Source of the DNA: an uncultured Shinella sp.
Lineage (GTDB): Bacteria > Pseudomonadota > Alphaproteobacteria > Rhizobiales > Rhizobiaceae
Length of the DNA: 37,088 nt
Direction: 5' to 3'
Assembly (NCBI RefSeq): GCF_946479415.1
Contig: NZ_CAMLFY010000039.1
Span: forward strand, 1-37,088
Shown: positions 22,992 to 31,214 of the stretch, piece after piece
How positions within the stretch are numbered: the first letter of the stretch is position 1
How the letters are laid out: every line of letters begins with the position of its first letter
Notes under the pieces: model-generated
What the model saw: only the letters and a program-made list of their open reading frames with translations
The model's database searches: none
Told to the model about the DNA's origin: nothing
Made by a program: the position numbers and the translations under genes

Positions 22992-23390
22992 TTGAAACGG
23001 CAGGTATCGGGGCTTCTCGTCGCCCTCTGCATCCTGGCGCCGGCCTCGCCCGCGCTTTCCATCGATGCCCGCGTGCGTGGCCAGCTGGAAAAGCTGGCGC
23101 CGGAAGAGCGGCTGGAGCAGCGCTGCGACATGGAGGCGATGGACCAGATCGGCGATGCCAAGGACGGCTTCCGTCCCGACAAGGTGATCGCCTACGCCTT
23201 CGGCGATCCCAAACTCGACGGCACGACCTTCAAGACGAAGGGCGCGGTGTTCCGCAGCAAGGGCGAATGGTATCGTCTGTCCTACAAATGCGAAACCAGC
23301 CCCGACCGCCTGGAGGTCAACGCCTTCAAGTACAAGATCGGCGATCAGGTGCCGCACGAGGACTGGGCGGCGCATTATTTGTACGACTAG
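22992..23390 (+). CDS. DUF930 secreted protein
   Basis: Encodes 132 residues. The start is a TTG at 22992 with GAGGAG 8 nt upstream, and no ATG is available before the signal peptide (residues 1-23, ending PALSID). The mature part has the DUF930 pattern: LAPEERLEQRCDMEAMDQI, FRPDKVIAYAFGDP, GAVFRSKGEWYRLSYKCETSPDRLEV and KIGDQVPHEDWAAHYLYD. The two Cys may form a disulfide. This family is known mainly from Rhizobiales and has no assigned function. It is divergent from the AI-2E transporter. Confidence 0.85.
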   Translation: MKRQVSGLLVALCILAPASPALSIDARVRGQLEKLAPEERLEQRCDMEAMDQIGDAKDGFRPDKVIAYAFGDPKLDGTTFKTKGAVFRSKGEWYRLSYKCETSPDRLEVNAFKYKIGDQVPHEDWAAHYLYD

Positions 23391-23456
23391 CCGCGTTGAC
23401 CCCGGCGTGTTTTGTGGTTGAGCTTTTTCGCGGTTCGCAAACGGAAGCCCGACCTC

Positions 23457-23777
23457 GTGCACATATCCGAAAACCTTCGATCAATCACCGAGGCTCTCTA
23501 TCAAGAGAGGGCATCCTGGCCGGAGCTTATCAAGAGAATACGGCGGGTGTCCGGGCTTGATATCTTTGCGGCTGAAAAGGTTGCGCTCTCGCATGAAGGC
23601 TGGCGGCGTTTATGCAGCCACAGGATCAACAAAGAGGCTGTTTGCAGGAAGCTGGCGGTTCAGCATATCAAGCTTCATGGAGCCGCATCGCTGATCGTGA
23701 TGGTTGGCGAAGGCTTCATGATCGTCGAGCCTGATACAGCATCGCTGCCGTCCACTAGGCCGGCAGCGAAAATCTAA
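23457..23777 (+). CDS. small orphan protein, possible L7/L12 C-terminal-like fold
   Basis: Encodes 106 residues from a GTG at 23457 with GGAA about 10 nt upstream. A TTG at 23412 would add 15 residues but has no ribosome-binding site. The run PELIKRIRRVSGLDIFAAEKVALSHEGW recalls the IK-VRE-TGLGLKEAK helix pair of ribosomal protein L7/L12, though the similarity is only visual. The C-terminal part (KLHGAASLIVMVGEGFMIV) is hydrophobic. I do not recognise a family. Codon use is less GC3-biased than neighbours, and it may be a recent or non-functional gene. Confidence 0.5.
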   Translation: MHISENLRSITEALYQERASWPELIKRIRRVSGLDIFAAEKVALSHEGWRRLCSHRINKEAVCRKLAVQHIKLHGAASLIVMVGEGFMIVEPDTASLPSTRPAAKI

Positions 23778-23818
23778 GCACGCATTTTACGAGCCAAACA
23801 ACGGTTTCAAGCGCTGAC

Positions 23819-24778
23819 TTACGCCGAAAGCTTCAGCCCGATCCCCCAGGGATCGACCAGCGAGACCGTGTCGCCCGTGCGGGTGGTGGCCAGCGCAAGC
23901 TCGTCGAGCTTGGCGACGGCGGCGTCCAGCTTGGCCTTGTCGTTGAATCGGATCGTGTAGTCGGCAAGGCCGGTCATGCCGGTCTGGCGCTTGGGCTGGC
24001 CGCGGGAATTCCAGACATTGGCCGCGACATGGTGGTGGTACTTGCCGGTGGCGAAGAAGCTGGCGCCCGGATAGGTCGTCATGATGTCGAGGCCGAGCAC
24101 GCCGTTGAAGAAGGCGTTGGCTTCCGGAATGTCGGAGACCTGCAGGTGGATATGGCCGATAACAGTGCCGTTTTCCTGATGCGTCCAGCCGTCCTTCGGG
24201 GCTTCGTCATAGAGCGCCTGCAAATCGAGCCGGTTCGTCGCCATCTTCACGGTGCCGTCGGGCGCATAGGTCCATCCCGAACGGTCGCGGTCGCGATAGA
24301 TCTCGATGCCGTTGCCCTCGGGATCGTCGAGATAGATCGCCTCGCTGACGAGATGATCGGACGCGCCGGTGAGCTGGACATTGTTGTGCGCGGCATGCGC
24401 CAGCCAGCGGCCGAGTTCCTTGCGGTTGGGCACAAGGAAAGCTGTGTGGAAGAGGCCGGGCGCATTGCGCGGCGCGCGGGCGGCATTGCTGCCCGTCGTC
24501 AGCGTCAGGAGCGGCCGGTCGGCGACGCCGAGCGTCTCGCCGGATGCCGAGGTGTCGAGCACGCTGAGGCCCATGACCTTCTGGTAGAAGGCCGAGGTCA
24601 TCGGCAGATCGACCACCGTCAGGTGCGAGTGATCGACGAAAGCCGGCATGTCGACGGCGCGGGTCTTGGTCGTTGCGTCAGTCATAGAGGCGGTCTCCGC
24701 TTGCGTGGGGCCGGCCTTGGCGACGGCGATGCCGGCGGCGGCTGCGCCGAGGAACGTGCGTCTGTCGAGGTCCGTCAT
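23819..24778 (-). CDS. Tat-exported VOC-family protein, catechol 2,3-dioxygenase-like
   Basis: Encodes 319 residues. The ATG at 24778 has AGGATGG about 6 nt upstream. The N-terminus reads TDLDRRTFLGAAAAGIAVAKA, a twin-arginine signal (DRRTFLG followed by a hydrophobic stretch), so the folded protein is probably exported to the periplasm. Two VOC modules follow: VDHSHLTVVDLPMTSAFYQKVMGL at about residue 50, and GHIHLQVSDIPEANAFFNGVLGL at about 200. Possible metal ligands are the His of SHLTV, the His of HIHLQV and the Glu of NGIEIYRD, as in extradiol dioxygenases of the CatE type. A Tat signal on this family is unusual. The substrate is unknown. Confidence 0.85.
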   Translation of the reverse strand: MTDLDRRTFLGAAAAGIAVAKAGPTQAETASMTDATTKTRAVDMPAFVDHSHLTVVDLPMTSAFYQKVMGLSVLDTSASGETLGVADRPLLTLTTGSNAARAPRNAPGLFHTAFLVPNRKELGRWLAHAAHNNVQLTGASDHLVSEAIYLDDPEGNGIEIYRDRDRSGWTYAPDGTVKMATNRLDLQALYDEAPKDGWTHQENGTVIGHIHLQVSDIPEANAFFNGVLGLDIMTTYPGASFFATGKYHHHVAANVWNSRGQPKRQTGMTGLADYTIRFNDKAKLDAAVAKLDELALATTRTGDTVSLVDPWGIGLKLSA

Positions 24779-24878
24779 GATATCCATCCTGTGATCGGTT
24801 TCCCTCGGAAACCGTTGTGTTGGGGTGAATATGGCGGAAGCGCCGTGTTCACGAAAGACGACGTTTCGGCGATTTACT

Positions 24879-24895
24879 GTCAACACAGTGTTGAC
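24879..24895. promoter_or_regulatory. perfect palindrome between the VOC and DksA-like genes
   Basis: GTCAACAC-A-GTGTTGAC, 8-bp arms with a single central base, about 95-100 nt from both divergent start codons. It contains a TTGAC -35-like element on each strand. It probably is an operator for a dimeric regulator not encoded nearby. Confidence 0.55.
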
Positions 24896-24988
24896 GATTG
24901 GCGCCCGCAAGCTTGATTCCGATCAATGCCGTTTGACAATGCCGGTGCCATTTTCCCCGCAGGCTTTCCAACAAGGGAGACAGAAGTC

Positions 24989-25312
24989 GTGACGGATCTG
25001 GCTGGCTACAAGGACATTCTTCTCACCCGCAAGCGCGAACTCTATCGTCGCCTGAACAACATCGAGACCGATCTCGACACGCTGAAAAGCGGCGACAGCA
25101 CCGATCGCGCCATCGAGCGCGAGAACGACGAGGTGCTGGAGGAGTTCGGTTCGACTGGTCTCAAGGAGTTGAAGGCCATCGAGGCAGCCCTCGACCGCGT
25201 CGCGGCCGGCACGTTCGGCACCTGCGCCAAATGCGGAAATCCCGTCGCACCGGCGCGCCTTGCCGCCGTGCCGCATGCGGCCCTTTGCGAGGACTGCATC
25301 GCGCAGGCGTAA
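24989..25312 (+). CDS. DksA/TraR-family zinc-finger protein
   Basis: Encodes 107 residues from a GTG at 24989 with AGGGAGA 8 nt upstream; the ATG at 24926 has no such site. A coiled-coil N-terminal half (LLTRKRELYRRLNNIETDLDTL, ERENDEVLEEFG) leads into a four-Cys zinc finger: Cys79, Cys82, Cys100, Cys103. It is shorter than canonical DksA (about 150 residues) and resembles the short TraR/YbiI-like group. It could bind in the RNA-polymerase secondary channel. Whether it keeps the acidic coiled-coil tip of DksA is not clear, although ERENDE contains Asp and Glu near the expected place. Confidence 0.9.
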   Translation: MTDLAGYKDILLTRKRELYRRLNNIETDLDTLKSGDSTDRAIERENDEVLEEFGSTGLKELKAIEAALDRVAAGTFGTCAKCGNPVAPARLAAVPHAALCEDCIAQA

Positions 25313-25413
25313 GAAACGGCAACCTTTCGTGATCCGCCGCGGGCACCGAAGGCCTTGTTTCAGAACGCCAAACACGCCACCATGGCCTGACGGACAAAAC
25401 AGGGCAGGCCAGC

Positions 25414-26079
25414 GTGGAAATCAAGGGCGTCAAGTGGAACTATGACCGGTCGGAAGTGATCGCCGATGGCATCGTGCATGGTGTCGGCGTGGTTTTCGCG
25501 CTGATCGGCGTCACCGCACTGATCTTCTACGCCACGGTCTGGGCGACGAGCGGGCAGCTCGCGGCCGCCTGGGTCTATGGAATCGGCCTCGTCGTGGCGC
25601 TCGCCACCTCCTTCGCCTACAATCTCTGGCCGGCCTCGAAGGTGAAGTGGCACCTGCGCCGCTTCGACCATTCGGCGATCTTCGTTTTGATCGCCGCCAC
25701 CTACACGCCCTTCCTGCAACGCGGCATGGACGATCCGCTGCTCGCCGGCATGCTGGTCTTCATCTGGGTGATGGCGGCGGCCGGCGTGGCGCTGAAATTC
25801 CTGTTTCCCGGCCGTTATGACCGGCTGGCCATCCTCATCTATCTGGCCATGGGCTGGAGCGGCGTCTTTGCCGCCGGGCCGCTCGCCACGCATCTGCCGA
25901 TCGCCACGCTGGTGCTGATCGTGGCCGGTGGCGTGCTCTATTCCGTCGGCGTGATCTTCCATGTCTGGGAAAAGCTGCGCTTCCAGAACGCCATCTGGCA
26001 CGGCTTCGTCGTCGCGGCCGCCGCCGTGCACTATTCCGCCGTCGTCACCAGCGTGGTGATGGCCGGCCCCGGCGCCTGA
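25414..26079 (+). CDS. hemolysin III family protein (PAQR superfamily)
   Basis: Encodes 221 residues from a GTG at 25414 with AGGGCAGG upstream. Seven transmembrane segments are visible. The conserved PAQR polar residues are present: EVIADGIVHGVGVVFALIG near the N-terminus, RRFDHSAIFVLIAATYTPF with Asp, and IWHGFVVAAAAVHYSAVV with two His. These residues bind zinc in the adiponectin-receptor-like relatives, which act as lipid hydrolases. The bacterial role is unsettled, possibly membrane-lipid homeostasis, and haemolytic activity should not be assumed. Confidence 0.93.
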   Translation: MEIKGVKWNYDRSEVIADGIVHGVGVVFALIGVTALIFYATVWATSGQLAAAWVYGIGLVVALATSFAYNLWPASKVKWHLRRFDHSAIFVLIAATYTPFLQRGMDDPLLAGMLVFIWVMAAAGVALKFLFPGRYDRLAILIYLAMGWSGVFAAGPLATHLPIATLVLIVAGGVLYSVGVIFHVWEKLRFQNAIWHGFVVAAAAVHYSAVVTSVVMAGPGA

Positions 26080-26094
26080 GCGATCCCCGAACGG

Positions 26095-26628
26095 TTATTG
26101 CGCGGCGGGGGCAGCGCCCTGCGCCGTGGTGCAACCTTCCGCCGGATGCAGCGATTTCACCAGCTTTCCGACGAAGGGCGAAATTTCCGCTTTCATCGAC
26201 ACCGGATATTCCAGCACGAAGGACGCCACGGCATCGTCGCAAAGCCGGATAGTGCGGTGATAGAGAATACGGTCGCCGCGCGTGCCCGAAAGGCTGGCCC
26301 AGCCCGTCTTCTGCCGGTCGTAGCTCAAATCCCAGCCCTCCTGCTTGTAGGTCGCGCGCCGGTCGGCGACATCGAGTTCGAAGGGACCGGCCGCGAGGTA
26401 GTGGCCCCAGACGGCCAGCGTCGCGCCGCCATTGGCATAGGTGCGGCCATCGCCGTTGTCGGCTTCATTTGACAGCGCAAAACCCGGCGGAATCTCCACG
26501 GCGTAGCCGAAGCGGCCGTTGACATAGGGCTCCCAGCCGGCCGCGATGGCGAAGGTCGGAAGGAGGAGAAGGAAAAAGCAAAAAATCAAACGCTGCACGA
26601 AGAACCCCTTAAATGTCTGTGCTTTCAT
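26095..26628 (-). CDS. secreted protein of unknown function
   Basis: Encodes 177 residues from the ATG at 26628; the ATG at 26652 is an alternative and neither has a good ribosome-binding site. A strong signal peptide covers residues 1-38 (RLIFCFFLLLLPTFAIAAG). The mature part (WEPYVNGRFGYAVEIPPGFAL, DGRTYANGGATLAVWGHY, DRILYHRTIRLCDDAVASFVLEYP, then a C-terminal FVGKLVKSLHPAEGC) resembles small periplasmic proteins of alphaproteobacteria with an N-terminal Y-N-RFGY-I-YP-F motif. There are two Cys in the mature part. No function is known to me. It converges on the PAQR gene 15 nt away. Confidence 0.78.
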   Translation of the reverse strand: MKAQTFKGFFVQRLIFCFFLLLLPTFAIAAGWEPYVNGRFGYAVEIPPGFALSNEADNGDGRTYANGGATLAVWGHYLAAGPFELDVADRRATYKQEGWDLSYDRQKTGWASLSGTRGDRILYHRTIRLCDDAVASFVLEYPVSMKAEISPFVGKLVKSLHPAEGCTTAQGAAPAAQ

Positions 26629-26727
26629 GACGGTCCAGCGGGTCGGTTTCATCGACCATGGCAACACATGACTGGACAGGTTTCCCGCTCCTCCTGTAAG
26701 CGAAGGCAAACAAGTGGGGGAACCACC

Positions 26728-27228
26728 ATGGACATAACGATACGCGACGCCGTGGAAGCGGATCTCCCCGGCATTCTCGACATCTACAACGATGCCGTCG
26801 CCAACACCACGGCGATCTGGAACGAGGCGGTGGTCGATCTCGACAACCGCAAGGCCTGGTTTGCCGCCCGCCGTGAACGCGGTTTTCCCATCCTCGTCGC
26901 GGTGCGCGGCAAGCAGGTGATCGGCTACGCTTCCTATGGCGATTGGCGCGCCTTCGACGGTTTTCGCCACACGGTGGAGCATTCCGTCTATGTGCGCGGC
27001 GACGTGCGCCGCACCGGCAGCGGGCGCAAGCTGATGAAGGCGCTGATCGAGCGCGCCGCCTTCAACGGCGTGCATGTCATGGTCGGCTGTATCGAGGCGG
27101 AAAACGCCGCCTCGATCAAGCTGCACGAAGCGTTCGGCTTCCGCATCGTCGGCCGCTTCAGCGAGGTCGGCATCAAGTTCGGCCGCTGGCTGGACCTGAC
27201 CTGTATGGAGCTGAAGCTCTCCAAATAA
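26728..27228 (+). CDS. GNAT acetyltransferase, phosphinothricin acetyltransferase (PAT/MddA)-like
   Basis: Encodes 166 residues. Motifs of the PAT subfamily are visible: IRDAVEADLPGILDIYNDAVANTTAIWNE, GYASYGDWRAFDGFRHTVEHSVYV, the acetyl-CoA loop (RRTGSGRKLMKALI), and GCIEAENAASIKLHEAFGF. Chromosomal members of this group usually acetylate methionine sulfone or sulfoximine, or similar amino-acid analogues, rather than phosphinothricin specifically. It converges on msrB, which also deals with oxidised methionine, but they do not share a promoter. GTGGGGG upstream supports the ATG at 26728. Confidence 0.9.
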   Translation: MDITIRDAVEADLPGILDIYNDAVANTTAIWNEAVVDLDNRKAWFAARRERGFPILVAVRGKQVIGYASYGDWRAFDGFRHTVEHSVYVRGDVRRTGSGRKLMKALIERAAFNGVHVMVGCIEAENAASIKLHEAFGFRIVGRFSEVGIKFGRWLDLTCMELKLSK

Positions 27229-27240
27229 CCATCTGGACGA

Positions 27241-27648
<408 letters not shown>

Positions 27649-27747
27649 GACGTCCTCCTGTTGGAACCATAGATAGGACGCGGGGCGGGGGAAGACAATC
27701 GGCTCCACGGATGAAGGGGGCTGGCTGTCACGGTCATTTCACGCTAA

Positions 27748-27777
27748 GGTAATACCTGTTTCAAAAATGGTATTACC
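27748..27777. promoter_or_regulatory. operator-like inverted repeat before vapBC
   Basis: GGTAATACC and GGTATTACC are perfect 9-nt reverse complements, 12 nt apart, ending 9 nt before the antitoxin ATG. It is typical of AbrB-type antitoxin autoregulation. Confidence 0.65.
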
Positions 27778-27786
27778 GAGGATGAT

Positions 27787-28020
27787 ATGGGCACGACGGT
27801 GACGAGCAAGGGACAGGTGACGATCCCCAAGGCCGTGCGCGATTTTCTCGGAATCGGTCCCGGCAGCAAGGTCGAGTTCCGGCGTGCGGGGGACGGCAAG
27901 GTGATTGTCGTGCCGCTGGGTGCCGGCCGGCCGGCCAGTCGCTTCGAACAGCTGCGCGGCCATGCCGGCGCCGGCATGACGACCGACGAGATCATGGCGC
28001 TCACCCGCAGCGACGACTGA
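27787..28020 (+). CDS. vapB: VapB/MazE-type antitoxin (AbrB SpoVT fold)
   Basis: Encodes 77 residues. The swapped-hairpin AbrB DNA-binding domain occupies residues 1-45 (TTVTSKGQVTIPKAVRDFLGIGPGSKVEFRR). The flexible C-terminus (RFEQLRGHAGAGMTTDEIMALTR) fits the toxin-binding part. GAGGATGAT upstream contains a modest ribosome-binding site. Its TGA stop lies one base before the ATG of the toxin gene. It should neutralise VapC and repress through the inverted repeat just upstream. Confidence 0.93.
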   Translation: MGTTVTSKGQVTIPKAVRDFLGIGPGSKVEFRRAGDGKVIVVPLGAGRPASRFEQLRGHAGAGMTTDEIMALTRSDD

Positions 28021-28021
28021 G

Positions 28022-28441
28022 ATGTTTCTGGTCGATACCAATGTGCTGCTCGACCTCGTCACCGGCGACCCGCAATGGGCCGATTGGTCCGCCGCGACGC
28101 TGGAGGCCGCAGCGCTGCTCAGTCCGCTTGCCATCAATGACGTCATCTACGCGGAACTCTCCGTGCGCTACGGCGATATCGCCGATCTCGACGGCATGAT
28201 CGCCCTTGCGGAACTGGACCACGTGCCGATCCCGAAGGAAGCGCTCTTTCTCGCCGGCAAGGTTTTCCAAGCCTATCGTCGCGCCGGGGGCAGCCGCACG
28301 GGTGTGCTGCCCGATTTTTTCATCGGCGCGCATGCCGCCGTTGCGGGTCTGACGCTGATCACCCGCGATGCCGCACGCTATCGCACCTATTTCCCGACAC
28401 TCAGGCTCCGCATGCCGGGCAGCGATGGCGATGAAAACTGA
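28022..28441 (+). CDS. vapC: VapC PIN-domain ribonuclease toxin
   Basis: Encodes 139 residues, one PIN domain. The acidic magnesium-binding residues are present: Asp5 (LVDTNVLLD), Glu45 (IYAELS), Asp98 (LPDFFIGAHA) and Asp116 (ITRDAARY). It is therefore probably an active endoribonuclease, with tRNA or rRNA as the usual target of VapC toxins. It is translationally coupled to vapB. Nothing suggests it is part of the following mrp operon: 120 nt separate them. Confidence 0.94.
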   Translation: MFLVDTNVLLDLVTGDPQWADWSAATLEAAALLSPLAINDVIYAELSVRYGDIADLDGMIALAELDHVPIPKEALFLAGKVFQAYRRAGGSRTGVLPDFFIGAHAAVAGLTLITRDAARYRTYFPTLRLRMPGSDGDEN

Positions 28442-28561
28442 GTGAAAACGCCGCGCCCTTGCTGTTCAAGGGTGGCGATTTCGGTTTGACCGACGTAGAA
28501 AAGGCGCTCTGAATTCTTGCAATATCAATGACGGGCGAAGCCCGCCTATGAGGGGAGGGGC

Positions 28562-30892
28562 ATGACAGCGGACACGATGGGCCTGACCTTTCTCGCCTTC
28601 TGCCTGCCGTTTCTCGGCGCGCTGGTCGCGCCCGCGCTGACGCGGCTTCTCGGCCATCGCGCCGCCTGGCCGTTGGCGCTCGTCCCCTTCGCCGTCTTCC
28701 TGCATTTCCTCGGCTTCAACGCAAAAATCGCCGGCGGCGAGATCGTCACCGGCGGCTATGTCTGGGTCCCCTCCTACAATGTCAGCTTCTCCTGGCTGAT
28801 CGACGGCCTGTCGCTCGCCTTCCTGCTTCTGATCTCCGGCATCGGCACGCTGATCGTTCTCTATGCCGGCGGCTATCTGAAGGGGCATGTCCATCAGGGG
28901 CGGTTCTTGTCCTTCATCCTGATGTTCATGGGCTCGATGCTCGGCCTCGTCGCCTCCGACAGCTTCCTGATGCTCTTCGTCTTCTGGGAGCTGACCTCGA
29001 TCACCTCCTTCCTGCTGATCGGCTTCGACCATACGCGCGAGGCCTCGCGCCGCGCAGCCCTTCAGGCGCTGATCGTCACAGGCGGTGGCGGGCTGTTTCT
29101 TCTGGCGGGCCTGCTGCTGCTTTGGGATGTCACCGATGTCACGCAGTTCTCGCTTTTGATGTCCTTTGGCCCCGAGCTGCGCACCAGCCCCTATTACCTC
29201 GCCATCCTCTTCCTGATGCTCGGCGGTGCCTTCACCAAGTCGGCGCAGTTTCCGTTCCATTTCTGGCTGCCGAACGCCATGGAAGCGCCGACCCCGGTGT
29301 CGGCCTATCTGCATTCGGCGACCATGGTGAAGGCCGGCGTCTATCTGCTGATGCGGCTCAATCCTGTCATGGGCGGCACACCTGCCTGGGAAACCATTCT
29401 GCCGGCTGTCGGCGGGCTGACGCTGCTCGTCGGCGCCGTGCTCGCCATCCGCCAGACCGATCTCAAGCTGATGCTGGCCTATACGACGGTGGCGTCGCTC
29501 GGCCTGCTCGTCATGCTGACGGGCTTCGGCTCGGAGCATGCGCTGGCCGCCGCCGCGCTCTATCTCGTCGCTCATTCGTTGTTCAAAGGCGCGCTCTTCA
29601 TGGTCGCCGGCCTCATCGATCACGAGACCGGCACACGCGACATCACGAAGCTCGGCGGCCTCCGGCGCGCCATGCCCGTCACCTTTCTCGCCGCCTTTCT
29701 TGCCGCGCTTTCGATGGGCGGTCTGCCGCCGTTCTTCGGCTTCCTCGCCAAGGAGGAGGTCTATGCCGCCTTGGCCGGCGGTAGCCTGCGGCAGATCGCT
29801 TTCACGGCCGCCGCCGTGATCGGCAACGGCCTGATGTTTGCGGTCGCCTTCGCCGTGGCGCTGAAACCCTTCCTCGGCGCACCCGTTCAAACGCCGAAAC
29901 ATGCGCATGAAGGCCCGGCGCTGCTGTGGATCGGCCCGATGCTGCTGGCGGTGAAGGGCCTCGTCATCGGCCTGTTCTCCGCCATCATCCATGCCCTGCT
30001 GACCTCGCCGCTCGCCTCCGCCATGTCGGGCGCACCGCAAATGATCACCATCTCGGCCATGCCGCATCTCAGCCTCGCCTTCGGCCTGTCGCTTGTGACG
30101 GTCGCCGTCGGCATCGGCGTCTTCCTGATGCTGGACCGCGCGCGGGAGGCGGCGAACCGGCTGATCGAGGATATCGGCTGGGGGCCGGATCGCGGTTTCG
30201 ACCAGGCGATGACCGGCCTCGTGCGTTCTGCCGCCGCCATCAGCCGGCTCCTCCAGCCGGGCCGCATGGAAATCTACATGACCGCCACCTTCGCGGTGAT
30301 CGCGCTGGCGCTGCTGGTGCCGCCGGTGGTCTATGGCGAATGGCCGCGCCTGCCGGTCTGGCCGGCCGGCATGCCGCTCCATGAACTGGCGGTGATGCTG
30401 CTCGCCGTGCTCGGCATCGGCGCGGTGCTGACCGCCGGCAACCGCCTGACGGCCATCGTCGCACTCGGCATCCAGGGTTTCTGCGTCGCCTTGCTCTTCC
30501 TGCTGTTCGGTGCGCCGGATCTCGCCTTCACCCAGTTCATGATCGAGACGCTCTCCGTCGTCATTCTCGCTCTGGTCATGACGCGTTTGGAACTCACCCC
30601 GCGCGACCACCGTCCGCTCCGGGAAAAGCTCCCCGATGCGGTGATCGCCATCGCCTGCGGCCTCGGCTTCGCGCTCTATCTCCTGAAGGTCACGCAGGGC
30701 CGCTTCGACACCGCGCTCACGGATTTCTTCAATCTCTATTCGAAGGCCATCGCGCACGGCGCCAATGTAGTGAATGTCATCATCGTCGATTTCCGCGGCA
30801 CCGACACACTCGGTGAAATCGCCGTGGTGATGGTCACGGGCCTGGCGATCCTCTCGATCATCCGCATCCGCAAGGGGAGGGCCAGTTCGTGA
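28562..30892 (+). CDS. mnhA: Na+/H+ antiporter Mrp subunit A
   Basis: Encodes 776 residues. GAGGGGAGGGG just upstream supports the ATG at 28562. Residues 1-500 are the complex-I-like antiporter module, with key charged residues in LMLFVFWELTSITSFLLIGFDH (Glu), FTKSAQFPFHFWLPNAMEAPTPVSAYLHSATMVKAGVYLL (Lys) and LVAHSLFKGALFMVAG. Residues 600-770 are the C-terminal MbhD/MbhE-like part (GAPDLAFTQFMIETLSVVILAL, GANVVNVIIVDFRGTDTLGEI). In Sinorhizobium meliloti phaA and phaB are fused; here subunit B is a separate gene. It starts the seven-gene operon, which exports Na+ or K+ in exchange for protons and supports pH and salt tolerance. Confidence 0.96.
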   Translation: MTADTMGLTFLAFCLPFLGALVAPALTRLLGHRAAWPLALVPFAVFLHFLGFNAKIAGGEIVTGGYVWVPSYNVSFSWLIDGLSLAFLLLISGIGTLIVLYAGGYLKGHVHQGRFLSFILMFMGSMLGLVASDSFLMLFVFWELTSITSFLLIGFDHTREASRRAALQALIVTGGGGLFLLAGLLLLWDVTDVTQFSLLMSFGPELRTSPYYLAILFLMLGGAFTKSAQFPFHFWLPNAMEAPTPVSAYLHSATMVKAGVYLLMRLNPVMGGTPAWETILPAVGGLTLLVGAVLAIRQTDLKLMLAYTTVASLGLLVMLTGFGSEHALAAAALYLVAHSLFKGALFMVAGLIDHETGTRDITKLGGLRRAMPVTFLAAFLAALSMGGLPPFFGFLAKEEVYAALAGGSLRQIAFTAAAVIGNGLMFAVAFAVALKPFLGAPVQTPKHAHEGPALLWIGPMLLAVKGLVIGLFSAIIHALLTSPLASAMSGAPQMITISAMPHLSLAFGLSLVTVAVGIGVFLMLDRAREAANRLIEDIGWGPDRGFDQAMTGLVRSAAAISRLLQPGRMEIYMTATFAVIALALLVPPVVYGEWPRLPVWPAGMPLHELAVMLLAVLGIGAVLTAGNRLTAIVALGIQGFCVALLFLLFGAPDLAFTQFMIETLSVVILALVMTRLELTPRDHRPLREKLPDAVIAIACGLGFALYLLKVTQGRFDTALTDFFNLYSKAIAHGANVVNVIIVDFRGTDTLGEIAVVMVTGLAILSIIRIRKGRASS

Positions 30893-30932
30893 TCGTTTAT
30901 GCCCGCCACCACCCCCCTCTGGCCTGCCGGCC

Positions 30933-31143
30933 ATCTCCCCCACAAGGGGGGAGATCGGTAGGAGGTACGGCGTTGCCAAATCCTCCTTCTCCCCGCCTGC
31001 GGGGAGAAGGTGCCGGCAGGCGGATGAGGGGCAATCGGAGCGCAAGATCGTTGTCAGCGTTGGCCTTGTGCGGGCGGCGCTGCCCCTCATCCCGCTGCCG
31101 CGACCTTCTCCCCGCAGGCGGGGAGAAGGGGCAGGAGGCGCGC
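30933..31143. repeat. composite inverted repeat, copy 3 (inside the mnh operon)
   Basis: Outer 27-nt arms at 30985-31011 and 31103-31129 are perfect reverse complements, each a palindrome (CCTTCTCCCCGC..GCGGGGAGAAGG). Inner arms GGATGAGGGGC (31022-31032) and GCCCCTCATCC (31082-31092) also pair. A separate palindrome ATCTCCCC..GGGGAGAT lies at 30933-30956. The design matches the element at 13.0 kb. It fills the 322-bp mnhA-mnhB gap, where the other genes of the operon overlap or nearly touch. I see no gene in 30893-31214. Confidence 0.85.
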
Positions 31144-31214
31144 TTTTCCTTTCATGAACAACCGTTCCAGCAGCTTTGCCTGAGCGGCTTCGTCGCCGCC
31201 AACGGAGGCCGTCG

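Noticed and set aside
28450..28545. Hairpins CCCTTG..CAAGGG and CGGGC..GCCCG between vapC and mnhA as terminators
   Set aside because: Short stems without T-tracts; insufficient evidence of termination.
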